A stretch of DNA of 62,529 bases. Source: Marinobacter antarcticus. GTDB lineage: Bacteria > Pseudomonadota > Gammaproteobacteria > Pseudomonadales > Oleiphilaceae. Below are positions 37,207 through 51,000 of the stretch, one piece after another; within the stretch, counting starts at the first letter, position 1; each line of letters starts with the position of its first letter. The notes under the pieces are model-generated. The model saw only the letters and a list, made by a program, of their open reading frames with translations. It was not told the origin of the DNA and did not search any database. Made by a program: the position numbers and the translations under genes. The stretch spans positions 1 to 62,529 of the forward strand of contig NZ_DRGY01000055.1 in assembly GCF_011049865.1 (NCBI RefSeq), written 5' to 3'.

Positions 37207-38091
37207 TCAACTCGCTGATATTTCGCTGGCCCAGCCAAGCTTGTCGCGGCAGGTGGCATAGAAATTATGGTCTGTGGGGTGAATCAGCCGGATCTTGAAC
37301 GGCTTTTTGGCAATGCGAATGATATCGCCCGGCGCGCAGGCGATATTCATTTGGCCATCGAAGCTGATCTGCGGATAGGTTGCATTGGTTTCTCCAATGA
37401 CGAGCTTTATCTCGCTCTTACCATCCACCACAATCGGGCGACTGCTGAGCGTGTGGGGGAACATGGGCACCAATACAATAGCATCCAGCTTGGGATGCAT
37501 GATCGGCCCTCCCGCAGAAAGCGAGTAAGCGGTTGACCCCGTAGGCGTAGAGACAATCAATCCATCCGAGCGCTGACTGTATACAAAGTGGCCATCGATG
37601 TAGAGATCAAAACCAATCATCCGAGTTGACTTACCGGGGTGCAACACCACATCGTTCAGCGCGGTACCAAATCCCAGAGGCTGCCCGTTGCGCTCAACTT
37701 CGCCATCGAGCAAAAACCGCGTTTCCTCAACGTACTCGCCTGCAAGCACTTTACCCAAGCGCTCTTCCATATCCGAGGGTGAAATATCCGTGAGAAAGCC
37801 CAGCCTGCCTCGGTTTACGCCCAGCAGAGGAATCTTGGATTTTGCAAGCTCCCGGGCCGCGCCCAACAGGCTTCCATCGCCGCCTACCACAATAACCAGA
37901 TCACAGATTTCGCCGAGCAGCTTCTTGCTGGCAACCTGCAAACCGTGGCCGGCCAGCATACTGGCGGTGTCTTCTTCAAGAATAACGTGGTAGTGGTTGG
38001 TGACCAGATACTGATTGAGCTGGAGCAGTGCTTCGACCACTTTGTCGCTGCCCATCCGGCCGATAACGCCTATGTTTCTGAACTGATCCAT
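37207..38091 (-). CDS. nadK: NAD kinase
   Basis: ATP-dependent NAD kinase (294 residues), the only route to NADP in most bacteria. The active-site motif GGDGSLLGAAR and the NAD-binding segments GFLTDI and STPTGSTAYSLSAGGPIMHP are intact. It acts as a cytoplasmic homo-oligomer. It is followed directly by the metallophosphoesterase gene, its stop lying 2 bp before that start. Confidence 0.97.
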   Translation of the reverse strand: MDQFRNIGVIGRMGSDKVVEALLQLNQYLVTNHYHVILEEDTASMLAGHGLQVASKKLLGEICDLVIVVGGDGSLLGAARELAKSKIPLLGVNRGRLGFLTDISPSDMEERLGKVLAGEYVEETRFLLDGEVERNGQPLGFGTALNDVVLHPGKSTRMIGFDLYIDGHFVYSQRSDGLIVSTPTGSTAYSLSAGGPIMHPKLDAIVLVPMFPHTLSSRPIVVDGKSEIKLVIGETNATYPQISFDGQMNIACAPGDIIRIAKKPFKIRLIHPTDHNFYATCRDKLGWASEISAS

Positions 38092-38234
38092 GGAACTTCC
38101 TGTGGTGTCGGACTGGGGCGCGAGCGGACGAACCCGCCTGTGCCTGTATCAATCTGACCCACAGTTTAACGAAAGTCACCCCGATACTGAAAAAAGATCT
38201 CCAGCGGCGCGAAAATCCTGGCTTACGTCTGAGG

Positions 38235-39476
38235 CTAGTGGCTTTCGCAGCGGTCATCGCGGCCGGGCCGAAAATCACCGGGCTGGCTGACGCGCAATAA
38301 AGGCTCACCGCAGAGTTTTCCATTCTTGCCAGAATGCTGACAAACGGGATTCTCGTAGTGTTCAAGCCATTGCAGGTATGACGGCTCATTCATGCCACAG
38401 CGTTCGGACGCATAGGCGGTGGGGTTGTGAAAGTAGGTTTCGATTTCATCATACGGCAGCGTCAAATGCCCAACGCCCGGGTGGTAGGCCACCAGAAAAA
38501 CCGACTGCCCCCTCAGGTAACTCATGATGGACTTTTCAGGTGGCTCCCGATGCTGGAGTTCGTAAGCCTCCTGCTCCAGGCCGACTATTTTCTCATCCCG
38601 GTGTTCCAGTTCGCGCCGCTTACGCTCGAGTTGCTCCCTGAGCAACACCAGCTCCGCGTTTACATTGGCGTCATCACGCTCTTTTCCGGCGCCACTGGAC
38701 GCCATCTGCTCCTGCAGGGTCAGATACTGCTGATTACGCTCGGCCAACCGCAGCTTCAGTTGTTCGTTACTAAGACGCTGGCGTTCATACTTCTGACCAA
38801 TATCAGCGATCTCGCTACCCAGAGCTTTGATTTCAAGCCTGTGTTCACGCTGCACTTCCGAAAGCATATCCCGGTTCACACTTTGCAGCGTCTTGATACG
38901 CAAGCGCTGCTCGCGAATCAACTGGGCCAGGCGCGCACGATCGGCATCTGTGCGCGCTGTTTCAGACATAGCGGAAGCATTCTGATCAGCCAGTAGCACC
39001 GGGATATTTTCCGCTTCTTCACGCTGGGCAGGGCGAAATTTGAGGGTATTGGCGGTAACGGCTTTGCGGATTACCTGGAAATGATTATTGCCCGGCGTCA
39101 TGTCCGGATCCCATAGCTCCGAGGCATACTGGGGCTCCGGGCACTGACTGCGACACACCAGGCGAATAGCGCCACCGCCCATATTCGGGCCTTTGGCACC
39201 ACGGGCAGCGAGCTCTTCCATAGGCACGTTCCAACTGCTGTCAGCTCTGCCTTCTTCATCAAACCAGATGCGGAAAAATACAAGAGCGCGCACCAGAAGA
39301 TCGCTGCCCAGATTCACCAGTACCGCCTTTACATCGGTTTCAGCAAGGTCCGACAGTCCGGTATATCCGTCAAGGAAGGCGCCAAACTCGCTGGCTCGCA
39401 TCTGGCGAGCCACTTCGTTTCCTTCAATAAAGAATACCGCCGAATACTCGTCGGTTGCCCGGCCGGCAGACACCAT
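38235..39476 (-). CDS. Coiled-coil protein with C-terminal Cys cluster, function unknown
   Basis: Three parts are visible in 413 residues. The N-terminal region (about 1-150) is globular with LVRALVFFRIWFDEEG. The middle (about 185-310) is a long Glu/Arg/Gln-rich coiled coil. The C-terminal domain has CGMNEPSYLQW, PVCQHSG, KLCGEPL and DRCESH, four Cys and several His that could form a zinc site. There is no signal peptide. Homologues occur widely near nadK in pseudomonad-type genomes and are sometimes labelled DNA repair or chromosome segregation proteins on the strength of the coiled coil alone; I do not endorse that. Confidence 0.7.
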   Translation of the reverse strand: MVSAGRATDEYSAVFFIEGNEVARQMRASEFGAFLDGYTGLSDLAETDVKAVLVNLGSDLLVRALVFFRIWFDEEGRADSSWNVPMEELAARGAKGPNMGGGAIRLVCRSQCPEPQYASELWDPDMTPGNNHFQVIRKAVTANTLKFRPAQREEAENIPVLLADQNASAMSETARTDADRARLAQLIREQRLRIKTLQSVNRDMLSEVQREHRLEIKALGSEIADIGQKYERQRLSNEQLKLRLAERNQQYLTLQEQMASSGAGKERDDANVNAELVLLREQLERKRRELEHRDEKIVGLEQEAYELQHREPPEKSIMSYLRGQSVFLVAYHPGVGHLTLPYDEIETYFHNPTAYASERCGMNEPSYLQWLEHYENPVCQHSGKNGKLCGEPLLRVSQPGDFRPGRDDRCESH

Positions 39477-39576
39477 TGCACACTCCCAGATTCAAAAGAC
39501 CAACGTTTACAGTCTAGCCAGAGAGTTTCCGGTGCACAGAGAAAAACTGCAACGTTTTGTGATCAGGCTCTTTTGA

Positions 39577-41697
<2,121 letters not shown>

Positions 41698-41791
41698 TTA
41701 ATGAGGACTAAATTACCGGTGCAAGCAACCATCAACAATATCCCTGAATAACATTCTGTTATCCTCAGGCAACAAAACCCTTGGAACAATC

Positions 41792-44031
<2,240 letters not shown>

Positions 44032-44149
44032 TCACCCGGCGCGATAATCCCTTAATATGTCAAATAACTTTTACTGCTGAGTAACAATGATCTGAGCGCA
44101 TTGCACGCGTTGTGCTGCAACACCCGCACGACAACAAAAGGATGGGAGC

Positions 44150-45034
44150 ATGTCTGTCTGGGAAGGGATAAGTGAGTTTGTGGCGGTGGCGGAAACCGCA
44201 AGCTTTACCGCCGCTGCCAAAAGATTGGCCATCTCTACCGCTCAGGTTAGCCGCCAGGTCAGCGCTCTGGAATCCCGGCTGTCTACCAAGTTGTTTTACC
44301 GAACCACCCGCAAGGTATCGGTGACCGAAGCCGGGCAGATCTATTACCAGCACTGCCGACAAGTGTTGGACGGGCTGGAAGAAGCAGAACGCACGATGAC
44401 TAACTTCAATCTGGTCCCCAAAGGACAGTTGCGGCTAACCGCACCGGTAACCTTCGGAGAAAAAGCCATCGCACCTTTGGTTAACGACTTCGTACTGCGC
44501 TATCCAGAACTGGAAGTGCAACTGAACCTGACCAACCAGAAACTTGATCTGGTGGCAGGCGGTTATGATCTGGCGGTGCGGCTGGGTAAATTGGAAGATT
44601 CCAACATGATGGCCAAGCGGTTGTCGTCAAGAGCCCTTTACGTGTGCGCGTCACCGGAGTATCTGTCGGTCCATGGCGCCCCGCATTCCCTGTCAGAGCT
44701 GGAGCAACACAATTGCCTTCAGGGCAATCTGGATTACTGGCGCTTTCAGGAGCACGGCAAGCCGCACAACATCCGGATAAAAGGCAATATTGTCTGTGAC
44801 AGTGGCTGGGCGCTTTTAGACGCCGCCTTGAAAAGCATCGGTATTATCCAGCTTCCAGATTACTACGTGCAGCCTTCTCTGGCGTCTGGGGAACTGGTCA
44901 GCCTGCTAGATCACTACCAGGAGGCTGATGATGGAATCTGGGCTATTTATCCCCACAACCGCCACCTGTCGCCGAAGGTACGGATGCTGCTGGATTATCT
45001 GAGCGAATCGCTTCAACCAATTGGCAAAGGCTGA
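44150..45034 (+). CDS. LysR-family transcriptional regulator
   Basis: A 294-residue LysR regulator: N-terminal winged helix (VAETASFTAAAKRLAISTAQ, VSRQVSALESRL) and a two-lobe effector domain. It resembles the group that regulates alcohol or aldehyde genes placed divergently. The 190-bp divergent region with frmA makes frmA the natural target, so it may sense formaldehyde or a glutathione adduct. This is inference. Confidence 0.9.
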   Translation: MSVWEGISEFVAVAETASFTAAAKRLAISTAQVSRQVSALESRLSTKLFYRTTRKVSVTEAGQIYYQHCRQVLDGLEEAERTMTNFNLVPKGQLRLTAPVTFGEKAIAPLVNDFVLRYPELEVQLNLTNQKLDLVAGGYDLAVRLGKLEDSNMMAKRLSSRALYVCASPEYLSVHGAPHSLSELEQHNCLQGNLDYWRFQEHGKPHNIRIKGNIVCDSGWALLDAALKSIGIIQLPDYYVQPSLASGELVSLLDHYQEADDGIWAIYPHNRHLSPKVRMLLDYLSESLQPIGKG

Positions 45035-45039
45035 AACGA

Positions 45040-45076
45040 AAAAAGCCGTTAGCTATGATATAGCTAACGGCTTTTT
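45040..45076. terminator. Bidirectional terminator between lysR and tRNA-Asp
   Basis: A 17-bp perfect stem (AAAAAGCCGTTAGCTAT at 45040-45056 with 45060-45076) and a GAT loop end with T tracts on either strand. It closes the LysR transcript and, on the minus strand, the tRNA-Asp transcript, which ends at 45082. Confidence 0.92.
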
Positions 45077-45081
45077 GAAAG

Positions 45082-45158
45082 TGGCGGAGCGGACGGGACT
45101 CGAACCCGCGACCCCCGGCGTGACAGGCCGGTATTCTAACCAACTGAACTACCGCTCC
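45082..45158 (-). tRNA. tRNA-Asp (GTC anticodon)
   Basis: The minus strand gives a 77-nt cloverleaf starting GGAGCGGTAGTTCAG and ending GTCCGCTCCGCCA with CCA encoded. The acceptor arms GGAGCGG/CCGCTCC pair fully. The anticodon loop reads CTGTCAC (anticodon GTC) and GGGTTCGAGTCCC forms the T arm. The sequence is nearly identical to E. coli tRNA-Asp. Confidence 0.98.
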
Positions 45159-45366
45159 GCAAAGTCATAACCGATTGCTTTTAAAAGCTTTACAATCTTC
45201 GCTCAGATTGCCCGGTAACAACGAGAGCGCATTATAAAGAGGTGCCCGGTTATGTCAACGTCTTTTCCGAAAAAACTCGGAAACCCAGCGTATTACGGGG
45301 CTTACTCAAAACCGACTTATGGGATCGTGTTACATTAAATTCTATCAGGCCATCAGGGAGAACATC

Positions 45367-46242
45367 ATGCCAGACACGCTGGTTTATCGGAACACACCTC
45401 CGGCACTGCTTCCGCTCTACGCCAAGGCACTGATGCCGAAGAAGCCCCCATCCGATACCGATATTGCAATTCCAACGATTTGTGCTGAACTGCTTTGCGC
45501 CCATTCCGATCGCAAGGAGTTGCGTCAGTACGAACGTGTGTGCGGGTTCAGACCCGGTCATCACATGCCGATAACATGGCCCCACATTCTGGCTTTTCCA
45601 CTTCACCTGAAGCTGCTGACCGAAAAGGCTTTTCCGTTGCCACTTCTGGGGCTGGTGCATTTGCGCAATACCATAACCCAGCACAGACCCATGGGATTAG
45701 GTGAGGTTCTGACGCTGAATGTTTGCCTCGGCCATCAGGAACGCACCCATCGCGGCATCGAATTCGACCTGATAACCACCGCCAGCTCTGCGGGCACGAT
45801 GGTGTGGACGGAGACAAGCTCCATGCTGTTTCGCCAACCCCATGAACATGAGAAGCCGGCGGCAAAAACGGCACCACCGCCTCTGGATTATTTTCCAAAC
45901 ACCGTTGAAATTCAGGCACGGGAATCTATCGGGCGCCAGTACGCGAGGATTTCAGGCGACAGCAACCCGATCCACATGCACGCGTTGAGCGCCAGGATGT
46001 TTGGCTTTCCAAAGGCCATCGCACACGGCATGTGGAGCAAAGCCAATGTACTGGCCATTTTGGAGCAACAAAGTGGATGGCAGTCGGGGCCGTTAAGAGT
46101 GACCTGCCAGTTCAAAACGCCGTTGTTTATACCGGGCAACGCGCAACTGAACTGGCAAACAGGGAAAAAAGTGTGGGATTATCAACTGTTGAACGCTCGC
46201 GGTGACGCACCACACCTGAGCGGGCGCATCGACTGGCTTTAA
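45367..46242 (+). CDS. MaoC-like acyl dehydratase/hydratase
   Basis: A 291-residue protein with a double hot-dog layout. The C-terminal half carries the hydratase-2 motif YARISGDSNPIHMHALSARM and FPKAIAHGMW, with the catalytic Asp/His pair of MaoC-type (R)-enoyl-CoA hydratases; the N-terminal half is a degenerate hot-dog domain. It likely hydrates or dehydrates an acyl-CoA or acyl-ACP. The ATG at 45367 has AGGGAG upstream and replaces a longer frame. It converges with the hybrid kinase gene, overlapping by 4 bp. Confidence 0.82.
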   Translation: MPDTLVYRNTPPALLPLYAKALMPKKPPSDTDIAIPTICAELLCAHSDRKELRQYERVCGFRPGHHMPITWPHILAFPLHLKLLTEKAFPLPLLGLVHLRNTITQHRPMGLGEVLTLNVCLGHQERTHRGIEFDLITTASSAGTMVWTETSSMLFRQPHEHEKPAAKTAPPPLDYFPNTVEIQARESIGRQYARISGDSNPIHMHALSARMFGFPKAIAHGMWSKANVLAILEQQSGWQSGPLRVTCQFKTPLFIPGNAQLNWQTGKKVWDYQLLNARGDAPHLSGRIDWL

Positions 46243-47792
46243 ACGGTGTCAGACGGGATCGCCACAGGGAGTGTGAAGAAGAAACGAGTCCCACCCTCTT
46301 CGGGACGCTCAAAACCGATATCGCCACCCTGAGCCTGAATCAGGGAGCGGCAGGTAGACAGACCAATGCCCATACCTTCGTCTTTGGTGGTGTAAAACGG
46401 CAAGAACAGGTTTTCTTCCGCATCTTCCGCAAGCCCGACACCGTGATCCCGAACCTCGACCCGGACGCAGCCCTCACTTGTAACCCTTGCACTCACCTCC
46501 ACCGGCAATGCCGATTCCGCACTGCGCGTGGCCTCAAGGGCGTTTCGTATCAGGTTGAGGGCAACCTGTTGCACCTGAATCGGATCGGCCAGAATATCGG
46601 GTAATTCGTCCGGTATAACAAGCTCAATTGCGCCGTCGTTGTTGCGCGCGTCCACTTCTGCAAACTGTCGCGTATCTTCCAGCAGCACCGATACGGAAAG
46701 CACTTCCTTGCCAGTCGCCGGCTTTTTCATAAACCGCCGGATTCTGCGGATAATCTCACTGGCGCGGTGAGACTGAGCCTCGATCTTGTCGAGGGTTTCC
46801 TGCAGTAAGGTCAAATTCGGATTTTCAACGGCCATCATCCGTTTGGAGACTCGAGCGTAATTGGCAATCGCCGTCAGCGGTTGGTTTACCTCATGAGCAA
46901 CACCTGCCGCCATTTCGCCCATCGTCGTTAAACGCGAAGTATGGGCCAACTGGTCCCGCTGCTCCTGCACCAGCTCCCGCGCTTCATCAAGCGCCTGCTC
47001 GCTTTCCAGTTCAACGGTAATATCGCGAAACACGACAACCGCCCCATGCAGTTCATCGCCATCGAGCTTGGGCGTGGAACGGTATTCAGCAGGAAAGCCG
47101 GTTTTATCCGCACGCAGCATCCGGATATCCCGCTGGTTCTCTGCAATACCCTGTCGGCAGGTGGCATTTACCGGGAGGCTCGTCGGGCTTTGTGCTGCCG
47201 TTGCGAAGTGCGTTTCGAAAAAATTACGGCCGATCAAATCCTTGATCGGACACCCCATAATAACGCCAGCAGCCGGGTTAGCGAACTCGATTGTGCCCTG
47301 CGCATCAAGGCCGTAGATGCCTTCGCTAATAGAGTTGAGAATACGGTTCTGGTCGCCCTGCAACTCCCGGTTGCGCGCCTGCAACTCGCGCTCAAGCCGG
47401 ATAACACGGGCGTGTGTCTTAACCCTGGCAATAACTTCCTGAGACTGGAATGGCTTGGATATATAATCCGCGCCACCCAGAGAGAAGCCTTTTACTTTGG
47501 TTTGCAGATCGTCCAGCGCGGAGAGGAATACAACCGCGCAATCCGCGGTTTCCGGATCGGCCTTGAGGCGCTGACACACCTCATAACCGTCCATTTCAGG
47601 CATCATGATATCAAGCAGAATGACTTCAGGCTGATGGCGTTGAGCAAGATCCAGTGCTTTCTCGCCCTCATTGGCAATAAGAAGCCGATAGCCCTTGTCT
47701 TTCAGTGTCTCATAGAGCACTTTCAGGTTCTGTGGATTGTCATCCACGAGCAGAACCGTCACCTCTGAATTTTCGCTGACAACTTCAGTCAT
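46239..47792 (-). CDS. Soluble hybrid sensor kinase (REC-PAS-HisKA-HATPase)
   Basis: A 517-residue cytoplasmic kinase with no membrane span. In order: a receiver domain with phospho-Asp 61 in VILLDIMMPEMDG and Lys 113; a coiled linker; a PAS domain (about residues 150-270, LNSISEGIYGLDAQGTIEFA); a HisKA domain with His 300 in GVAHEVNQPLTAIANYARV; and an ATPase domain with NLIRNALEA, DHGVGL and GMGIGLSTCRSLI. The H-E-V-N-Q-P-L box places it near the FixL/DctB/TodS-like kinases. It follows a FixJ-type regulator gene by 46 bp. The signal is unknown. Confidence 0.92.
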   Translation of the reverse strand: MTEVVSENSEVTVLLVDDNPQNLKVLYETLKDKGYRLLIANEGEKALDLAQRHQPEVILLDIMMPEMDGYEVCQRLKADPETADCAVVFLSALDDLQTKVKGFSLGGADYISKPFQSQEVIARVKTHARVIRLERELQARNRELQGDQNRILNSISEGIYGLDAQGTIEFANPAAGVIMGCPIKDLIGRNFFETHFATAAQSPTSLPVNATCRQGIAENQRDIRMLRADKTGFPAEYRSTPKLDGDELHGAVVVFRDITVELESEQALDEARELVQEQRDQLAHTSRLTTMGEMAAGVAHEVNQPLTAIANYARVSKRMMAVENPNLTLLQETLDKIEAQSHRASEIIRRIRRFMKKPATGKEVLSVSVLLEDTRQFAEVDARNNDGAIELVIPDELPDILADPIQVQQVALNLIRNALEATRSAESALPVEVSARVTSEGCVRVEVRDHGVGLAEDAEENLFLPFYTTKDEGMGIGLSTCRSLIQAQGGDIGFERPEEGGTRFFFTLPVAIPSDTV

Positions 47793-47838
47793 ATGGTAAA
47801 AGGCCGGTCAAAAAGATAACCGCATAATGCAGGTGGTA

Positions 47839-48465
47839 TTACCTCGCGTCGATAAGGTTCTTTACGGACAGCACCATACGAACCAGATGTGCAAGTGAAT
47901 GAGTGCCCATCTTATGCATCACCCGGGAGCGGTGAATTTCCACTGTGCGCTGGCTGATTTCCAGCTCGATAGCGATAACCTTGTTGGCCTGGCCTTCGAT
48001 CATTCGATCCATGATTTCATGTTCGCGAGGGGTCAGGCTCTTGATCCGACGAATAATCTCCTGTTTCTCGTCAAGAGTTTTGCGCTGTTCCAGGTCCTGC
48101 GCCAACGCCGCTTCAATCTTTTCAAGTAGCGCTTCTTCACGATAAGGCTTCTGGATAAAGTCAACGGCGCCTTCTTTCATAGCATCAACCGCCATGGGCA
48201 CGTCGCCATGTCCGGTCACAAAAATGATCGGCAAAATAGAGTGCCTGTCATTCAGCTTCTTCTGCAACTCCATGCCGTCCATGCCGGGCATACGAATATC
48301 CAGCACAATGCAGCCGGCCATCTGCTCCGAGTAATCCTTGAGAAACGTGGTCGCGCGCTCGTAGGCTTTGACTGGTTTATCATCGGATTTCAGTAACAAT
48401 TCCAATGAGTCACGAACCGCTTCGTCGTCCTCCACCACGTACACAATTTGCTGAATATCAGTCAT
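47839..48465 (-). CDS. FixJ-family response regulator
   Basis: A 208-residue regulator: receiver domain with acidic pocket EDD, phospho-Asp 56 in CIVLDIRMPGMDG and Lys in DFIQKPYREE, then a LuxR-type helix-turn-helix (SLTPREHEIMDRMIEGQANK, EISQRTVEIHRSRVMHKMG). It is the first gene of a two-gene operon with the hybrid kinase. A receiver on the kinase plus a separate regulator suggests a phosphorelay or feedback step. Targets are unknown. Confidence 0.94.
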   Translation of the reverse strand: MTDIQQIVYVVEDDEAVRDSLELLLKSDDKPVKAYERATTFLKDYSEQMAGCIVLDIRMPGMDGMELQKKLNDRHSILPIIFVTGHGDVPMAVDAMKEGAVDFIQKPYREEALLEKIEAALAQDLEQRKTLDEKQEIIRRIKSLTPREHEIMDRMIEGQANKVIAIELEISQRTVEIHRSRVMHKMGTHSLAHLVRMVLSVKNLIDAR

Positions 48466-48504
48466 GAGCGTGTTATCTCCTGTCCGTTTTATTGTGATAG
48501 CCGT

Positions 48505-50940
48505 TCAATGGATAGACGGATCTTTCTGATCGTCCCGGGCGTGTTCCTGACGTTCGTGCTCGCGCATTTTTTCAAGCCGTTGCTGAATAATGCCAAAAAC
48601 GCTCTGTTTCGGATAGTCGCCTTTGCTGTCGACCTCGCCGGCCGGCTTGCCAAGCAACAACGTGACGGCTTCTTCAACGGTCGAAACGGAATACACCGAA
48701 AACCGGTTTTCGCGAACCGCCTTGACCACTTCGCTGTCCAACATCAAATTCTGTACATTGTTTGCCGGCACAATCGCGCCCTGGGTGCCGGTTAAGCCGT
48801 CCTTGAGCTGACAGGTTGCAAAGAAACCCTCGACCTTCTCATTGACGCCGCCAATAGGTTGCACCTCACCAAACTGATTAACAGAACCGGTAATCGCCAG
48901 ATCCTGCCGCACGGGTATCTTCGACAGCGAGGAAATGAGCGCGCAAAGCTCGGCCAGCGAAGCGCTGTCGCCATCCACCTCACCATAATTCTGCTCAAAC
49001 GTGAGGCTGGCAGACAGGTGCATGGGATCGTTGACGGCAAAGTGAGACGCCAGCCAGGAGCTCAGAATCATCACGCCTTTGGAGTGAATGTTGCCGCCCA
49101 GCTTTACGTCGCGCTCAATATCGATAACGCCGCCATCTCCATAATAGCAGGTAGCAGTGACACGGTTAGACAGGCCGAACTCGAATCCGCCGGTGGACAA
49201 CACCGACAACGCATTCACCTGCCCAACCACCGCGCCTTGAGTTGATACCAACGTGGAGCCGTCTCGAATGGAATCGTAGAATTGATCACGAATGCGGCTG
49301 CTGCGGTATTTGGCGCTTTCCAACGCCCGCTCCACGTGAACATCCTGAATCAGTTTGGCGTTTGCCTGGCGCGCCCAGTAATCGGACTCTCGAAGCAGAT
49401 TGGCAATATTTGCAGCGTGCAGCGAAAGCCTGTCTTGGTGCTCGGCCATGCGAGCACTGTATTCGATGATTCTGGCTACCGCCTTGTTTGTGCAGTGCAG
49501 CAGGTTCTTTTCTTTCACAACACTGGCTATAAACTTCGCATACATCACCTGACTGTCGTCAGAGCGATACATTTCATTTTCAAAATCGGCCGTTACCCGG
49601 AACAGCTCCGCAAACTCAGGGTCGTAGTCCTGCAACAGCATCCAGGTTTCGCGATCACCAAAAAGCACGAGCTTTACGTCCAACGGCACACCCTGGGGCT
49701 CGATCGAGATCGTGCCCGAAAGAGTCAGCTCGCGCTCAAGGGAATTGATTTGAAGTGACTTCGCGCGCAGAGCCCTTTTGAGCCCATCCCAGACAAACGG
49801 CTGTTCGAGCATCTTGATGGCGTCCATTAGCAGATAGCCGCCATTGGCCCGGTGCAAACTGCCCGCACGAATCAGGGAAAAGTCAGTGAACACCGTGCCT
49901 TTGTAAGTAACGTTCTCAACGTATCCGAACAGGTTGTGGTACGTCGGATTGTCTTCCACCACCATCGGAACTTCGTTGGTTTTCTGATGCACCAGCACGT
50001 TCACCAGATAACGGCGCGGCATCTTTTTATCAAGCGAAGCATACGCAATGGCCGCCTGCTCTTCGTTGTCATCGAGAAAAATTTCCAGATTCTCAACCAG
50101 ATCCGCGCGCACGGCTTCAAAGTACGCAACCACGTCCGGAAGGTTTTTGTAGTTTTCAATCAGCTCATCAATCTGATGGCCAGAGATCCCCTCCAGAGTT
50201 TCCCGGTTCAGTGCCTGCTGCTTGTCGGCATACTCCTGCTCCCAGTCAGCCAGTTTGCGCAACGCCTGGCGGAGCTTTTTCTCAAGTTTATTGACCGCGT
50301 CCTCAAACTTTTCTCGCTGCGTCTCGGTCAGGTCTTTGAATGTTTCTGCGGTGTGAGGCTTGTCGCCGTTCATCGCGACCAGGCGATAACCGCCCGGCGT
50401 GGTAATGTTCAGGCTGACTTTTTTGCGGCGCGCCTGCCCTGACACCTTCTCAAGTTCGTCTTCCTGTTTCTTTCCGTACTCTTCCTTGAGTTGCTCGGAG
50501 CGTTCCAGAAAGCTGTCGCTGTCAAACGTTTGCGGAATGACTTTGACCAACCGGCTCATGAGCTTTTCCATGTCCTGCTTCAACCGCACGCCCTTACCTG
50601 AGGGCAATTGGAGCAGGCGGGGAACCCGAGGTTCTTCAAAGTCCGCAACGTAACACCAGTCGTGGCTTTGCTGATTGGTATCCAGGTGGTGCTCAAGATA
50701 GCGCAACATCATTGTGCGCTTGCCCAGACCATTGCGCCCCACGGCATACACGTTATAGCCACCATGGGGCATAGCCAGCGCAAAACGCACAGCTTCCTGG
50801 GCTCGGTTCTGGCCTACAATTTCGGCTAGGGGAACCAGTTGTCTGGTGGATTTAAACGGCAGATCTTTCAGAACACAGGATTTGTAGAGCTGGTGCAAAG
50901 ACAGTGACTTCAAGGTTGGGCCCTGTAACGGTTGACACAT
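48505..50940 (-). CDS. Lon-like (LonB/YcbZ-type) ATP-dependent protease
   Basis: An AAA+ protease of about 811 residues. The N-terminal ATPase half has a degenerate Walker A (GRNGLGKRT, with Arg where Ser/Thr is usual) and a large helical coiled insertion. The C-terminal Lon protease domain has catalytic Ser in DGDSASLAEL and Lys in GGVNEKVEGFF. This is the subgroup lacking the Lon N domain. The start is uncertain: ATG 50940 has no clear ribosome-binding site. A strong AAGGAGGGG lies further upstream near 50976-50984, where an in-frame CTG follows at the right distance. The protein's substrates are unknown. Confidence 0.85.
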   Translation of the reverse strand: MCQPLQGPTLKSLSLHQLYKSCVLKDLPFKSTRQLVPLAEIVGQNRAQEAVRFALAMPHGGYNVYAVGRNGLGKRTMMLRYLEHHLDTNQQSHDWCYVADFEEPRVPRLLQLPSGKGVRLKQDMEKLMSRLVKVIPQTFDSDSFLERSEQLKEEYGKKQEDELEKVSGQARRKKVSLNITTPGGYRLVAMNGDKPHTAETFKDLTETQREKFEDAVNKLEKKLRQALRKLADWEQEYADKQQALNRETLEGISGHQIDELIENYKNLPDVVAYFEAVRADLVENLEIFLDDNEEQAAIAYASLDKKMPRRYLVNVLVHQKTNEVPMVVEDNPTYHNLFGYVENVTYKGTVFTDFSLIRAGSLHRANGGYLLMDAIKMLEQPFVWDGLKRALRAKSLQINSLERELTLSGTISIEPQGVPLDVKLVLFGDRETWMLLQDYDPEFAELFRVTADFENEMYRSDDSQVMYAKFIASVVKEKNLLHCTNKAVARIIEYSARMAEHQDRLSLHAANIANLLRESDYWARQANAKLIQDVHVERALESAKYRSSRIRDQFYDSIRDGSTLVSTQGAVVGQVNALSVLSTGGFEFGLSNRVTATCYYGDGGVIDIERDVKLGGNIHSKGVMILSSWLASHFAVNDPMHLSASLTFEQNYGEVDGDSASLAELCALISSLSKIPVRQDLAITGSVNQFGEVQPIGGVNEKVEGFFATCQLKDGLTGTQGAIVPANNVQNLMLDSEVVKAVRENRFSVYSVSTVEEAVTLLLGKPAGEVDSKGDYPKQSVFGIIQQRLEKMREHERQEHARDDQKDPSIH

Positions 50941-51000
50941 TAGCCGGTCATTGTAGGTTCTGCGGGCCAGTCTGTCGCCCCTCCTTTCCGAGACAACCAA

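Noticed and set aside
46941..47768. A 275-codon plus-strand frame
   Set aside because: Antisense to the hybrid sensor kinase and lacking any recognisable domain.
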